Origin: Vibrio bathopelagicus
Lineage (GTDB): Bacteria > Pseudomonadota > Gammaproteobacteria > Enterobacterales > Vibrionaceae
Assembly (NCBI RefSeq): GCF_014879975.1
Contig: NZ_CP062500.1
Span: forward strand, 2,046,001-2,110,000
Reading direction: 5' to 3'
DNA: 64,000 nt
Positions 51,691-62,035 of the stretch are shown here, one piece after another. How positions within the stretch are numbered: the first letter of the stretch is position 1; each line of letters opens with the position of its first letter. The notes beneath the pieces are model-generated. The model was not told the origin of the DNA and made no database searches. It saw only the letters and a program-made list of their open reading frames with translations. The position numbers were made by a program, and so were the translations under genes.

Positions 51691-52050
51691 TTAGTAGCGG
51701 CTATGCATGCCCATGCGATGTGACATGTCGTCGTCCATACGACCACCCTTCCAGCCACTACCACCCAGAAGGTTCAGAATATCGCGTGCGTTGTAGTCCT
51801 CGCCAACGAAGAAGTCATTCGACACATCTTTTCGCAGCAATTGAATGGTGGTCGCCAGTTCAGTGTTGAGATCTTGTGGATCAGCAAACAGCGCGAAAGC
51901 AATTTGTTGCTGACGCTTACTCAGGTCTTTAGAGCTAGTTTCTACTTGTCCGATAGAGAAGAAATCACGGCTTCCGTAGCTCTTTACCATCTTTGCAGAC
52001 AGAAGCCTAATTACTTTTTTGATTCTTCGCTTTTGGATGTATCTAAACAT
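51691..52050 (-). CDS. Small cytoplasmic protein, DUF6559-like
   Basis: 119 residues: basic start MFRYIQKRRIKKVIRLLSAKMVKSYG, a middle helix-rich part (SKRQQQIAFALFADPQDLN) and a Gly/Arg-rich tail ending SHRMGMHSRY. The start resembles proteins annotated as DUF6559 in vibrios, but I recall this family only loosely. No signal peptide or membrane helix. It stands alone between the gbpA and btu operons. Function unknown. Confidence 0.6.
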   Translation of the reverse strand: MFRYIQKRRIKKVIRLLSAKMVKSYGSRDFFSIGQVETSSKDLSKRQQQIAFALFADPQDLNTELATTIQLLRKDVSNDFFVGEDYNARDILNLLGGSGWKGGRMDDDMSHRMGMHSRY

Positions 52051-52141
52051 ATTTGATCCCTTTACTCACTCGTTTCAACCCAATAATCAGCTTAACCAGA
52101 TGACCTTTTTAGCAAATACTCTTTCTAGCCAAACGCTCTCT

Positions 52142-52900
52142 CTAACCAAACAGCAGATAGGTTTGATCATCGACTGAGATACTTTTAACGTCAGTATTGA
52201 ACACCGATTCTAACTGCTCAGGGGTAAGCACTTGTTCGGCAGTACCAGAAGCTTGTAATACGCCTTTGTCGAGCAACAACACTTGGTCAGCGTGTCTTAG
52301 AGTCCGGTTAAGATCGTGGTTTGCCATTATTACTGTGATGCCCTTATCTGCTACTCGTTCAATAAGTTTGTAGAGCAAAGCTTCTTGCGCAATATCTAAC
52401 GGAGCTGCGGGTTCATCGAGGATCAATAGCTTGGCGTAAGGGTTAAGAGTCGGCCAGATTTGTAGACACATGCCCGCCAAACGAACGCGTTGCCACTCAC
52501 CGCCAGACAAAGCTTGAATAGAGCGATGAAGTTTGTCTGCAATGTCTAGCATCTGGCTGATTTCGTCCAAAGCCGTATTGATTTCAGCATCAAGGCCATG
52601 TGAGGAGCTTGGCAGTGACAACGCCAAGTACTGGAACACCTCTAAGTTAAAGGCTGGCCTTGCGCTTTGACACAGATAAGCACGACGTAATGATAAGTCT
52701 TGTAGTGACAGTTCCGACAAATCCTGCCCGTCGAGCTTGATATCGCCTTTGTAACCATCACCGATACCAGATATCGCTTCCAGTAAGGTACTTTTACCGC
52801 TGCCATTGGGGCCAATAACGTGAGTCACCTGCCCTTGCTTGAGCTCGAATGATAGCGGTAATAAACGAGCGCCGACGCTCAGGCTCTTAATTTGAATCAT
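52142..52900 (-). CDS. btuD: Vitamin B12 ABC transporter ATPase
   Basis: 252 residues, with a full set of ABC motifs: Walker [13 protein letters not shown]-loop [10 protein letters not shown], signature [13 protein letters not shown], Walker [13 protein letters not shown], and H-loop MANHDLN. Its ATG overlaps the btuC stop by 14 bp. BtuD powers BtuC-mediated cobalamin import across the inner membrane. The neighbouring cob genes support B12 as substrate. No btuF gene is visible in the window. Confidence 0.92.
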   Translation of the reverse strand: MIQIKSLSVGARLLPLSFELKQGQVTHVIGPNGSGKSTLLEAISGIGDGYKGDIKLDGQDLSELSLQDLSLRRAYLCQSARPAFNLEVFQYLALSLPSSSHGLDAEINTALDEISQMLDIADKLHRSIQALSGGEWQRVRLAGMCLQIWPTLNPYAKLLILDEPAAPLDIAQEALLYKLIERVADKGITVIMANHDLNRTLRHADQVLLLDKGVLQASGTAEQVLTPEQLESVFNTDVKSISVDDQTYLLFG

Positions 52901-53882
52901 GATTTTTAATTAACATCCAAATGAAGATAGGCGCACCAATACTGGTGGTCATCACACCCAATGGTAGTTCTGCTGAATCTAACAAAGTTCGTGCACAAAT
53001 ATCAGCAAATACGAGCAGCGCGGCACCTGCAACGGCAGACAAAGGAAGCAGGTATCGGTTGTCGGTGCCAATCGCTAAACGCAACAAGTGTGGCACAACC
53101 AAGCCAACAAAGCTGATTACGCCGCCTAATGCCACCGCGCAGCCTACTAAAATAGACACAGCGAAGATCAAACGCCAACGTAATCTCGGAACGTTCACGC
53201 CTAACTGAGCAGCATGAGTCTCGCCAATCATGAGCTTATCTAGCTTACTACCTTGCAGACATAGCCAAATAATCACGGGAATCATTACTAACGTGAGTGA
53301 GTGTTGATACCAAGTAACACCGCCTAAACTGCCCATCAACCAGTACATCAATAAGCGAAGGCTGAGGTCATCACTAAAGTAGAAAGCCCACGTCACCATC
53401 GCACCAGAAAGAATGCCTAACGCGACCCCCACCAGCAGTAACTTGGCTGTAGTCAGTCGCATCGTTTTGACCATGCTCACCAGAATCACAGTAAAACAGA
53501 GTGACCCTAAAACTGCTGCGACCATGAAGAGTTCAGGTGTGGGAGCAAACGGCAAGAAGAACAGCACGATCACCATGGCTAAGCTCGCGCCACCGGAAAT
53601 ACCGAGCACACCCGGCTCTGCTAATACGTTGCCTAATAAGACTTGTAAGCTTGCGCCAGATACAGCCAAACCTGCCCCAATAGCAATAGCTGCTAAGAGT
53701 CGAGGTAAGCGTAAATCAATCAGTAGTTTTTGTTCTAACGTGGACAAGGTGCCCAGAGGGGAAATGAAGAGATCGCCAACCATTAGGTAAATTGCACTCA
53801 GCGCGACAAGCAGTGCTGCCATCAGATAAATGGCTCGCGTCCATTTGCGCTGTTTTTGGTGAAGAAGTTGTTGGAAATCCAT
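52887..53882 (-). CDS. btuC: Vitamin B12 ABC transporter permease
   Basis: 331 residues, FecCD/BtuC permease family with about ten membrane helices. Family motifs include [29 protein letters not shown] near the N-terminus and [30 protein letters not shown] in the last third. It pairs with BtuD encoded directly downstream. Iron-siderophore permeases share the fold; the B12 assignment rests on overall likeness and on the cobalamin genes close by. No B12 riboswitch seen upstream. Confidence 0.9.
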   Translation of the reverse strand: MDFQQLLHQKQRKWTRAIYLMAALLVALSAIYLMVGDLFISPLGTLSTLEQKLLIDLRLPRLLAAIAIGAGLAVSGASLQVLLGNVLAEPGVLGISGGASLAMVIVLFFLPFAPTPELFMVAAVLGSLCFTVILVSMVKTMRLTTAKLLLVGVALGILSGAMVTWAFYFSDDLSLRLLMYWLMGSLGGVTWYQHSLTLVMIPVIIWLCLQGSKLDKLMIGETHAAQLGVNVPRLRWRLIFAVSILVGCAVALGGVISFVGLVVPHLLRLAIGTDNRYLLPLSAVAGAALLVFADICARTLLDSAELPLGVMTTSIGAPIFIWMLIKNHDSN

Positions 53883-53935
53883 ATCAAGCTACTTTGAAAA
53901 TGTTCGCGTAACCTTACCTGTATACCCAAATAAAC

Positions 53936-53967
53936 TCAAGGCTCACACCGTAATGTGAACCTTGATA
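53936..53967 (-). terminator. Hairpin terminator after astE
   Basis: TCAAGG-C-TCACA and TGTGA-A-CCTTGA form an 11-bp stem with one mismatch and a 6-nt loop; T-rich beyond on the minus strand. Confidence 0.7.
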
Positions 53968-54014
53968 TTTCAACCAGTTGAGCTGTTGTTTAGTCGCTTA
54001 AATCCGACTCAGTA

Positions 54015-55043
54015 TTAATCGTACACAAGCTGACCGTGGTCGAATCGCGTTTCAACTTCACACACCATCAAGGCAGCTCGTTGACCAATAGCAACGTTTC
54101 GATTTGGGAACACCACGGCTTCGTTTTCATTCTTCGCCATTAATGGTTTGTCACCATCATGACCAAACACTTCACCGTGTTTAAATGCGGTAAAGTTCTC
54201 TACAGAATCAGAGAACATGAAATCGAAGTCATCATGCAAGCGAACAATAGTGCGGCTCACACGATACATGATGGTTCGTTTAGGTAGATGCTCTGGCTCA
54301 GCTTCAGCGATCAAGTTACGCATCGCCAAATCAAAAGCAGTGAGCTTATCAAGTTGGTTTTCACCAATTCTTGCTACCTGACCCAATTCCATTGTCAGAG
54401 CTTGCGCTTCGAAGTTTTCAGCGCTGTACCAACTGAAGGTGCTCGTTGGTGCATTCGACAGCAACACAGCTTCAACGTGGGCACTGTTGATGAAATCGAA
54501 AAGCTCCTTGTTGCGTACTTCGTGGCGAACCTTAGGGCTCACAGCGAACGAGTAATGCTTAGATAAACGGATTGCGCAGTGCAAATCTAGATGCCAACGA
54601 GTGGCAGGTTCCGTTTCTTTGTAAAACTCAGTAACCAAGAACTTCAAGTTCTTAGCGATATCCACTTCTCGATTGCTTTCGTGCTGCTTTTCATCAAACA
54701 GACGATTCATATTCACATCGAGAAAACGCGTATGCGCATTGGTCGCTTCTGGGTGAGCGATGATAAACAAGCATCGAGCATTTACTACTTGAAAGCCTGT
54801 CTCAATATCCTCAACTAATTTATCTACTAGCTCCATAGGTGAAGTTTCGTCACCATGAACACCTGTTGAGAAGATGATGTTCTTAGTTTCAGAATTATAA
54901 TCCGCGGGAATTACTTCCAATACACCACGTTGATGAAGCTTAATTTCAACACCGTTACTCAGTACGGTCTGTCCTGCAAACACTTCTTGCTCAAGATCTA
55001 GGCTGTCAAAAAGAAATGATTGGCGAAAGAGGGTCTTCGTCAT
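54015..55043 (-). CDS. astE: Succinylglutamate desuccinylase
   Basis: 342 residues. Zinc ligands are visible in STGVHGDETSPMEL (His, Glu) and LDLHCAI (His), the AstE/aspartoacylase pattern, and the C-terminal beta-domain carries the usual AVVFPNRNVAIGQRAALMV. AstE releases glutamate from N-succinylglutamate, the last step of arginine degradation by the succinyltransferase pathway. In this window it is not with the other ast genes, as is common in vibrios. Confidence 0.94.
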   Translation of the reverse strand: MTKTLFRQSFLFDSLDLEQEVFAGQTVLSNGVEIKLHQRGVLEVIPADYNSETKNIIFSTGVHGDETSPMELVDKLVEDIETGFQVVNARCLFIIAHPEATNAHTRFLDVNMNRLFDEKQHESNREVDIAKNLKFLVTEFYKETEPATRWHLDLHCAIRLSKHYSFAVSPKVRHEVRNKELFDFINSAHVEAVLLSNAPTSTFSWYSAENFEAQALTMELGQVARIGENQLDKLTAFDLAMRNLIAEAEPEHLPKRTIMYRVSRTIVRLHDDFDFMFSDSVENFTAFKHGEVFGHDGDKPLMAKNENEAVVFPNRNVAIGQRAALMVCEVETRFDHGQLVYD

Positions 55044-55301
55044 GCGCTACTCCTTAATTGCACGGCCGTATGTTAATAAATTGTACATAGAAATTGTGTC
55101 GCTAGGATCGCACTTATCAACAGAAACTCCGTTATCAATCACAAATACTACCCATATATTTTTATATTACCTGCTGGTTTTACTAACCGACATCTGTTCC
55201 AAATAACTTTCTCTATCCAAAATAACTTTGGAGGATCACAGCAAGATAAGAGCCACGTAAGCTAACACAGCTCTGACCTGCTATGAACAGATTGAGATCA
55301 A

Positions 55302-57098
55302 TTAATCTTCCTGATTCAGCAATCTTTCGAATTCATCGATTTGAACTTTGACCATGTCGATGCTTTGTTGCCAAAAATCTGCTTGAGTTAGGTCCATTCC
55401 GAGATGCTTTTGCACCACTTCCTCTGCCATCATGCTGCCAGTATCACGAAGCAATGAGACATAATCACTATAGAACTGTTCGCCCTTAGCATCACGTTGT
55501 GCATAAACGCCTTTACTGAACAGGTAGCCAAACAGGTATGGATAGTTGTAGAAGCTCACTTGAGAGATGCTGAAGTGCAACTTACTCGCCCAGAAATAAG
55601 GGTCGGCTTCTGTCATTGCATCGCCGTACCAATCTTTCCAAGTGGTTTCCATCAAGTCACACAATTGTTTAGCCGTCAGCTCGCCTTTCTCACGCTGCTC
55701 GTAAAACGCTTTTTCAAACTCAAAACGTACTGGAATATTGACCATCAAAGCCAATGAAGAAGAAAGCTCTTCCCACAGCATTTCAAGTTTCTCATTGCGT
55801 GTTTGTGCTTGTTGTAACAAGTGGTCACGAACGATGTTTTCAGCGAAGATTGAAGCGGTTTCTGCGAGCGTCATTGGGTAGCGAGTTTGACACAACGGCA
55901 TGTCTTTCATTACCCAGTTATGGAATGCGTGGCCCAACTCGTGTGCCAATGTCATTAAGTCAGAGCGGCTACCACTCCATGTCATGAACACAAGTGGCGT
56001 GCGTGTCGCGGCAAACTTAGTGCAGTACGCACCTAAACGTTTATTGGCTGCTGGTGCGGCATCAATCCAACCGTTCTCAACCATCAAAGCGACGAAGTCA
56101 GCCATTTCTGGGTTTACTTCAGCGAAAGCAGTTTTGATCACTTCGATCGCTTCATCAAATGGGTAAACCTTAGATTCAGCGTCACCCAGTGGCGGCATTG
56201 CAGCTAAGTGATTCCAAGGCTTCATTTCATCTAAGCCGTGGACTCTTGCCATCAACAAACCCGCTTTCTGACCAACAGCTCGATTGGCTTTTGCCACCGA
56301 CATCATGGTGTCTAGCGTTTCTGGCACGATGCGGCTGCCATGTAGGCTTGGATCTAAGAAATGTACGTCGCTTATTTTTGAGCGCTTTTTGTTTTCAGTC
56401 AGTCGCCATCCAGCAAGTGCGTTTAAGATCGAAGCAAAAGACTCTTGATGCGTTTTCATCGCACCTTGAACCGCGCGCCATGCAGGTTCTTGTTTGTCGA
56501 ATTCGCTGCCATACAACAAGCTCGCCGCTTGAGAAAAACCTAGAGCTTCGTCTTCACCGTCCAGCTTTAACGACAGTTTCAATGAACCCGTCAAGTTGTC
56601 GTACAAACGTCCCCACCCATCACGGCCATCAACCTTCATCGCGGCTAATAACTGCTCTTCAGCAACACTAAGGCGACTGCTCGACAGTTTGCGCGAGCTT
56701 TCAATAGCAAAGCGCTGCCCTGCTACATCGGCACTATCATGCTCTAATACGGCATTCACAAATTCAGGTTCTGCGTGAATCAACGTGTCTTCATAAGGGC
56801 TGAATGCTTGAGACATTTCGGAGTTCAATTTAGCTACACGGCCAAGCAGTGCTTTTGCTTCCGTGTGTGTCGCGTCGACCGATGCGTGGCAGTTAGCAAA
56901 GGTATTGATAGTGCTGAGTAACGTGCCTGCTGCTTCTGAGGTCTGGATTGCGTTTTGCATTGCCAGAATGATGTGACGCTTTTCAACGTGCAGGTACAAC
57001 AGTTCAATACACTGTTGAATCAGTTCGATGTCTTGTTCAATTTTTGCATCATCAAGATCGCGATAAGCAATGCTTAAATCCCAACTCGGAGTTGTAAT
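55302..57098 (-). CDS. M3-family oligoendopeptidase (apparent ATT start)
   Basis: 598 residues if read from the ATT at 57098. The frame upstream of the first conventional start (TTG 56999) codes for clear family sequence (TTPSWDLSIAYRDLDDAKIE), and AAAGGA lies 8 nt before ATT, with no ATG, GTG or TTG in that part. The zinc motif is LAHELGHAFHNW (HExxH), with the third ligand in TLAETASIFAEN. M3 peptidases of this length (PepF-like) are cytosolic and cut oligopeptides. Non-AUG initiation at ATT is rare (infC is the classic case), so a sequencing error of one base is the alternative. Confidence 0.85.
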   Translation of the reverse strand: MTTPSWDLSIAYRDLDDAKIEQDIELIQQCIELLYLHVEKRHIILAMQNAIQTSEAAGTLLSTINTFANCHASVDATHTEAKALLGRVAKLNSEMSQAFSPYEDTLIHAEPEFVNAVLEHDSADVAGQRFAIESSRKLSSSRLSVAEEQLLAAMKVDGRDGWGRLYDNLTGSLKLSLKLDGEDEALGFSQAASLLYGSEFDKQEPAWRAVQGAMKTHQESFASILNALAGWRLTENKKRSKISDVHFLDPSLHGSRIVPETLDTMMSVAKANRAVGQKAGLLMARVHGLDEMKPWNHLAAMPPLGDAESKVYPFDEAIEVIKTAFAEVNPEMADFVALMVENGWIDAAPAANKRLGAYCTKFAATRTPLVFMTWSGSRSDLMTLAHELGHAFHNWVMKDMPLCQTRYPMTLAETASIFAENIVRDHLLQQAQTRNEKLEMLWEELSSSLALMVNIPVRFEFEKAFYEQREKGELTAKQLCDLMETTWKDWYGDAMTEADPYFWASKLHFSISQVSFYNYPYLFGYLFSKGVYAQRDAKGEQFYSDYVSLLRDTGSMMAEEVVQKHLGMDLTQADFWQQSIDMVKVQIDEFERLLNQED

Positions 57099-57245
57099 GA
57101 CTAAATTCCTTTCACGTAGGTAGTAATACCAATCTGATATAGCGGCTGTTAACGCCGCTTTATACTTTTAGTTACTTTTAGTTACTTTTAATACTTCTAA
57201 TATTTTTAATAGATTGTTAATTCTTAAACTGTGTTTTTTGAACAC

Positions 57246-57863
57246 TCAGAGAACAGGTAGCCCTATCGCTTTCACGCTGATAAAGCTCTGCGCAAACTGA
57301 GTGACTTGAATATGAGTTATCGACGCATTCTCAATCGATAACTTCGAATACAAGCTCGGGTTTTTCCAATCAATATCAAGGCAATGCGCCAATAACATTC
57401 GAATTACGCCACCATGAGTAACCAGCAATAGATTGTCACTTGGATCATTCAAAAGTTGCGACCAAGCTTGAGTTACTCTGTTATGGAAGCTCTGTAAACT
57501 TTCCGCGCCGGTCAGTTTATGGTTTGCGGGATCTTGCCAGAAGGTTTCTAACATCGCCCACTTGTCTTCAAGTTCATCAAATGCGACCCCGTCAACTTCA
57601 CCAAAGTTCATTTCCTGGAAGTCTGGTGCAAAAGATAAAGGCACTAACATACGCTCCGCATACAAGCTCGCGAGATCACTGCATCGTCGTAATGGCGAGG
57701 TAATAACACCATCGAAAGCGACATCGTTCTGAGCCAACGCATCACAAATCCGCTGTTGAAGCTTTGGGTTAACCAACACGTCAGATAAACCATTCAGTGC
57801 AGCTTTCCCTTCAACCTTGCCATGTCTCAGTAAATAGATATTTTTGGTAGTTCCATTGACCAT
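57246..57863 (-). CDS. cobC: Alpha-ribazole phosphatase (histidine phosphatase family)
   Basis: 205 residues. The phospho-histidine motif YLLRHGKVEG is at residues 9-18, the second catalytic His in LLVTHGGVIRMLL, and TSPLRRCSDLA plus EMNFGEVDGV complete the family. Proteins of this family next to cobU and cobS dephosphorylate alpha-ribazole phosphate or adenosylcobalamin phosphate in B12 nucleotide-loop assembly. It is the last gene of cobT-cobS-cobU-cobC, 9 bp after cobU. Confidence 0.9.
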   Translation of the reverse strand: MVNGTTKNIYLLRHGKVEGKAALNGLSDVLVNPKLQQRICDALAQNDVAFDGVITSPLRRCSDLASLYAERMLVPLSFAPDFQEMNFGEVDGVAFDELEDKWAMLETFWQDPANHKLTGAESLQSFHNRVTQAWSQLLNDPSDNLLLVTHGGVIRMLLAHCLDIDWKNPSLYSKLSIENASITHIQVTQFAQSFISVKAIGLPVL

Positions 57864-57872
57864 GAGTGCGAC

Positions 57873-58466
57873 CTAGCCTTGCGTATTTATAGAATGGTTT
57901 GAAGGTTTTAAATTCAGTGGTAATCCTGCGGCTATCAGCGTAACTCGTTCGACAACGCGAGCAAGCGCTTGGTTCATTCGCCCTGCATTGTCTACAAACA
58001 AGCGCGACACTTTACCCAGTGGCACCACGCCTAAACCGACTTCGTTAGACACCATAATAATGCGTGCTGGGCTTTGCTCTACGCTTCTAACCAAAGCTTC
58101 AACCACAGCTTCGACTTGCTCATTGGTCGCATCCTCACCCAGTTCAAAAATGATGTTGTTCAGCCATAGTGTTAGGCAGTCAATCAGTACTACATCATCT
58201 TGATTAAACGACTGCAGTTTCGTGGCTAATTCGACAGGCACTTCATGCTCAATCCACTGTTTACCGCGACGATCTTTATGATGGGCGATTCGTTCTTGCA
58301 TTTCGTCGTCCAAATAAGTGGCCGTCGCAATATAGTTGAGGCGTCCATTTGAACATGCTTCAAGCGCACATAATGCTTGTTGCTCTGCAAAACTCGATTT
58401 GCCAGAACGTGCACCACCTAAAACAAGATGACGATGACTCTGATGCGCTTGATTATTCGTTGTCAT
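57873..58466 (-). CDS. cobU: Adenosylcobinamide kinase / guanylyltransferase
   Basis: 197 residues. P-loop GGARSGKSSFAEQ is near the N-terminus, RRGKQWIEHEVP holds the guanylylated His region, and VVLIDCLTLWLNN and VSNEVGLGVVPLG are CobU signatures. It phosphorylates adenosylcobinamide and converts it to the GDP form. Located 26 bp after cobS, in the same operon. Confidence 0.95.
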   Translation of the reverse strand: MTTNNQAHQSHRHLVLGGARSGKSSFAEQQALCALEACSNGRLNYIATATYLDDEMQERIAHHKDRRGKQWIEHEVPVELATKLQSFNQDDVVLIDCLTLWLNNIIFELGEDATNEQVEAVVEALVRSVEQSPARIIMVSNEVGLGVVPLGKVSRLFVDNAGRMNQALARVVERVTLIAAGLPLNLKPSNHSINTQG

Positions 58467-58492
58467 ATGTTGTCCCTGAAGTCCTGAATGAT

Positions 58493-59299
58493 TTACATAA
58501 GGCCGTTATAAAAAGCAGCAGCGAACGCAACGTAAATCAGTAGCTCCATCAACTGTTGAGCCGCACCTAAGCAGTCACCAGTAAAGCCGCCAATTCGAGC
58601 CATTAACCACTTTTTAAAACCTGTTCTGAACAGATAGGCGACGACAGATAAAACCAAAGCGAACTCAAGACCAAACCACAGGCTAGGCAGAACGCCAACA
58701 AGCAATAGAAAGACAAGTTCGCCCCAAGTTTGCTTATTGGCCAATGGCTTACTTTTACTGGTATCTAAATCGCTGACGTAGGGCATGTCGTAAATCAGTG
58801 ACGCAGCAATTGCACGGCTAAAGGTATAACTGGTAACTATAACCATAAACAAAGCAGTCATGTTGACCAATTCATTCAATAGCACCCACTTTCCAAACAG
58901 GGCCATAACCAGTGCAGACGCGCCATAAGTACCAATTCGACTGTCTTTCATGATGGTCAAACGGCGTTCTAAAGTCATGCCGCCGCCAATGCCATCCGCC
59001 ATATCGGTCAAGCCATCTTCATGAAAAGCACCCGTCAGCATTAAGCTAAAACTCATCATCAAAAAGATCGCAAGCGTACTCGGTAATACCACATCGAGCA
59101 GTAAGAACAGACAGCCACACAATACGCCAAGCAACAAACCGACCATTGAGAAATAACGACCCGAACGGTTCATTCGTTCCGATGAATAGGGTGTATTCTT
59201 CGGCATTGGCAAACGAGAAAAGAAGCCCATTGCCAACGAAAACAGCTCCCATTGATAAGCAGCGCGATCTTTCAACGATCTTTGTGGCATATCACTCAT
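58493..59299 (-). CDS. cobS: Adenosylcobinamide-GDP ribazoletransferase (cobalamin synthase)
   Basis: 268 residues, polytopic membrane protein with five to seven helices. It begins with [29 protein letters not shown] and has the Asp-rich ligand segment [38 protein letters not shown], in which [10 protein letters not shown] and DSRIG are diagnostic. It joins adenosylcobinamide-GDP with alpha-ribazole. The start overlaps the cobT stop by 4 bp (ATGA), so translation is coupled. Confidence 0.95.
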   Translation of the reverse strand: MSDMPQRSLKDRAAYQWELFSLAMGFFSRLPMPKNTPYSSERMNRSGRYFSMVGLLLGVLCGCLFLLLDVVLPSTLAIFLMMSFSLMLTGAFHEDGLTDMADGIGGGMTLERRLTIMKDSRIGTYGASALVMALFGKWVLLNELVNMTALFMVIVTSYTFSRAIAASLIYDMPYVSDLDTSKSKPLANKQTWGELVFLLLVGVLPSLWFGLEFALVLSVVAYLFRTGFKKWLMARIGGFTGDCLGAAQQLMELLIYVAFAAAFYNGLM

Positions 59300-60336
59300 T
59301 CAACCGTGACTCCAGCGCTCTCGAAGCTCGCCATGTTGTTGTAAAACTCTGCCGCCGCTCGGATGATTGGCATTGCCAATGCAGCGCCTGTACCCTCGCC
59401 CAACCTCAGCCCAAGATCAAGCAACGGCTCAGCATCTAGCAGCTCTAATAGGATTTTGTGCCCTGACTCTTCAGAGCGATGCGCAAAGATCATGTAATCA
59501 CGGCAGTTAGGCTCAATTAAGGTCGCGACATATGCAGCGACTGATACGATAAAACCATCGACCAATACGGGGGTTCTGTTTTGATAAGCGCCAAGGAAAG
59601 CACCGACCATTTGAACGATTTCATAACCGCCGACCTGAGCTAGTACCTCTTTAGTATCTTTAAGCTCCAAGCCTTTGCAACGAACAACACCTTGCTCAAC
59701 CACAGCCACTTTTCGCGCAAGTTGATCATTGTTGATACCAGTTCCTAGGCCAACACATTCAACTGCAGTGCGGTTTGCTAGTGCACTTAAAATCGCTGAA
59801 GCGCTGCTGGTATTGCCGATGCCCATTTCACCAAACATAATGATATTCGTGCCATTCGAAATGGTTCTAGATACAAGCTCTGTACCCAGTTCAATCCCGC
59901 GTTCAACCGTTTCTAAACTCATTGCGGCTTCGTTGGCAAAGTTATTGGTTCGTGTACCCAAACGCTGGGAGATCAGCATTGGGCTATCAGATTCGACTGG
60001 TAACAAAATCCCAGTATCCACCACCGTAATATCAATGTTGTTCACCGCACAAAAGCAATTGATCGCCGCGCCACCGTTTAAGAAGTTCAACACCATTTGT
60101 TGTGTTACAGCACTTGGGGCAATACTCACGCCTTCGTCTGCAATACCATGGTCGCCAGCAAAAATGATGATGCTTGGCTTGTGTAACTTGATATGTTCAA
60201 CCGCTGAGCCTTGGCCTTGACTCTGAATTAACGCGAGCTGATGTGCCACTTTTTCTAATAAACCAAGAGCGCCTAATGGCTTAGTTTTTTGGTCAATACG
60301 ATGTTGGATGTACGGTGAGTATTTTGTATCTAGCAT
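59296..60336 (-). CDS. cobT: Nicotinate-nucleotide-dimethylbenzimidazole phosphoribosyltransferase
   Basis: 346 residues from the ATG at 60336; an in-frame TTG at 60381 is less likely. Family motifs are [44 protein letters not shown] and the C-terminal [13 protein letters not shown], which contains the catalytic Glu. It makes alpha-ribazole phosphate from dimethylbenzimidazole. First gene of the cobTSUC set, which supports salvage of cobinamide; corrin-ring genes are not in the window. Confidence 0.95.
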   Translation of the reverse strand: MLDTKYSPYIQHRIDQKTKPLGALGLLEKVAHQLALIQSQGQGSAVEHIKLHKPSIIIFAGDHGIADEGVSIAPSAVTQQMVLNFLNGGAAINCFCAVNNIDITVVDTGILLPVESDSPMLISQRLGTRTNNFANEAAMSLETVERGIELGTELVSRTISNGTNIIMFGEMGIGNTSSASAILSALANRTAVECVGLGTGINNDQLARKVAVVEQGVVRCKGLELKDTKEVLAQVGGYEIVQMVGAFLGAYQNRTPVLVDGFIVSVAAYVATLIEPNCRDYMIFAHRSEESGHKILLELLDAEPLLDLGLRLGEGTGAALAMPIIRAAAEFYNNMASFESAGVTVE

Positions 60337-60425
60337 AATTTTAGGGACACTTGATTTTGAGAACACGTAATTAATGGACAATGAGTTTCGAGAACTCGAG
60401 TTCTTTGTACGTTAATGGATAACTC

Positions 60426-60539
60426 TTATTTAGGGCGAGTGACGGAGAAGACATCAGGAAGCGTGGCGTATTCACCACCATCAGGTCGAGATAAAGGATC
60501 AATCTGGTTGGGAGCAAGAGTATCAAACTTGAGGTTCAT
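60426..60539 (-). CDS. Possible 37-residue peptide upstream of cobT
   Basis: ATG at 60539 with AAGGA at ideal spacing (AAGGACGTGCT), reading MNLKFDTLAPNQIDPLSRPD, then GGEYATLPDVFSVTRPK. It ends 90 bp before cobT on the same strand. No hydrophobic segment. It may be a small protein co-transcribed with the cob genes or a leader peptide; conservation is not known to me. Confidence 0.4.
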   Translation of the reverse strand: MNLKFDTLAPNQIDPLSRPDGGEYATLPDVFSVTRPK

Positions 60540-60876
60540 AGCACGTCCTTGGTCTATGTGGAATACGACTCAGTTTACGTGTTAAGAAGAGCTGTATCCA
60601 TGGCTAAGTAACAGAAACCACAGAGAGTGTTCTTAATTTAAACAGTTCACGCCCATTTTTCTCAAATTGAGAATCAAATTAACGCCCCCTAAAACAACCA
60701 CATCGCTGATAACATAATTATCAGTAACTTACGTTTTGGCATCGTTTATGCTTTATTTAGAGTACTTATTGATCTCTCCATTGATAAGATCGTGCAGTGA
60801 ACTCCCACAACACTGACACAACACAAAGAAACACTATTGATTGAAAGACAGCTCAAAAAATGGTTTAGGAGGTGTG

Positions 60877-60966
60877 ATGATTCCCAACTCAAGTAAAAGA
60901 AAACCAAATAAATCAAATAAGAAAACGAGTAAAAAGGTAAGGAAAATCCCACTCTCCTTCACCTAG
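60877..60966 (+). CDS. Possible 29-residue Lys-rich peptide
   Basis: A near-perfect Shine-Dalgarno (TTTAGGAGGTGTG) precedes the ATG at 60877. The product MIPNSSKRKPNKSNKKTSKK then VRKIPLSFT is strongly basic. A hairpin with T-rich flank follows at 60984. The ribosome site and terminator suggest a real small gene; function unknown. Confidence 0.4.
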   Translation: MIPNSSKRKPNKSNKKTSKKVRKIPLSFT

Positions 60967-60983
60967 CAAGTAACAAAGTAAGT

Positions 60984-61012
60984 AACAAGCCCGTCGCCCA
61001 GCGGGCCTTGTT
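60984..61012 (+). terminator. Hairpin after the Lys-rich small ORF
   Basis: AACAAGCCCG pairs with CGGGCCTTGTT (one bulged C), loop of about 8 nt, followed by ATATTT. Confidence 0.6.
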
Positions 61013-61154
61013 ATATTTGGGGTTCAACTTCCTAGCCCCTCAACCACACCACTAGCTATTAAGTATTAACCACTCGTTTATCAAACTTTTATTCGCTTAA
61101 ATTTCAAACACTCTTTATATTAAACAAGCATTTGCAAACGGGTAAAGGATAGCT

Positions 61155-61850
61155 ATGAGCATTTCAGGAGACAAAGCATCAGTCATCGTTGCAGGGGCAA
61201 CAGGACTGATAGGTTCAGACGTTCTGGATTTACTCATAGACGAGCCCGCGGTCGAGCATATCTATGCTTTGTCCCGAAGAGCACTTGATTCTCATTTTAA
61301 CTCCAGCAAACTCCACACGCTCATTCACAGTGATCTGCAAGTAATAAGCTGGGATGACACCAAAGCGACGCCCAACTTAGGAATTATCTGCCTAGGTACG
61401 ACCAAGAAAAAAGCCGGTTCTAAAGAAGCATTGCGTAAAGTCGATGTTGAATTAGTCAGCCAAGTGGCACAGTCGATGAAGTTCTTAGGCGTTCAACGTG
61501 TCGCGGTAGTATCAAGCTATGGAGCATCCGTCGATTCCTATTCACACTACCTCAAGTGCAAGGGGCAAATGGAACAAAACTTAAAACGTATCGGTTTCAA
61601 GCAATTGTTTATTGCTCGTCCTGGTCCTCTTGTTGGCGAAAGAGCCCAGCCACGAGCCGACGAAAAACTCCTACAAAGTATCTTTCCTCTGCTGTCACCA
61701 TTTATGATTGGTAAATATAAGAACCTGCGCCCTATTCAGTCAAAAGACGTGGCACAAGCCATGTTGTTCCGATTATTCGAAAATAATTTCCAAAATATAG
61801 AAATTTACTCGTCAAGTGACATGCTCAATTTATTGGCAAAATATCGCTAA
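61155..61850 (+). CDS. NAD(P)-binding SDR-like protein (NmrA/HTATIP2 type)
   Basis: 231 residues. The nucleotide-binding motif VIVAGATGLIGSDVLDLL is near the N-terminus. VVSSYGASVDSYSHYLKCKGQMEQ contains YxxxK-like residues, and RPGPLVGERAQPR is a typical atypical-SDR loop. The length and lack of a substrate domain match the family that includes human HTATIP2. Cytosolic. Substrate unknown; some homologues are redox sensors rather than enzymes. Confidence 0.85.
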   Translation: MSISGDKASVIVAGATGLIGSDVLDLLIDEPAVEHIYALSRRALDSHFNSSKLHTLIHSDLQVISWDDTKATPNLGIICLGTTKKKAGSKEALRKVDVELVSQVAQSMKFLGVQRVAVVSSYGASVDSYSHYLKCKGQMEQNLKRIGFKQLFIARPGPLVGERAQPRADEKLLQSIFPLLSPFMIGKYKNLRPIQSKDVAQAMLFRLFENNFQNIEIYSSSDMLNLLAKYR

Positions 61851-62035
61851 AAAGCTCACCTATTCATCACAATGTTGAATATCCACCCATCCTATTGAGT
61901 GGATATTACTAATCGTTCTATTAAATTACTTTTCCTTATTTTACGTTTTGTTACAGGTCGCTACTGTAGCTAACAGTATTTGCGCCCATACATCCAAGCA
62001 CCCTATAGATTTAAAGAAATTCATAAGGAAAACAA

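Noticed and set aside
53883..54014. Possible cobalamin riboswitch before btuC
   Set aside because: The interval holds only the astE terminator hairpin and has no B12-box-like sequence (GCCACTG). No riboswitch is visible before cobT either.
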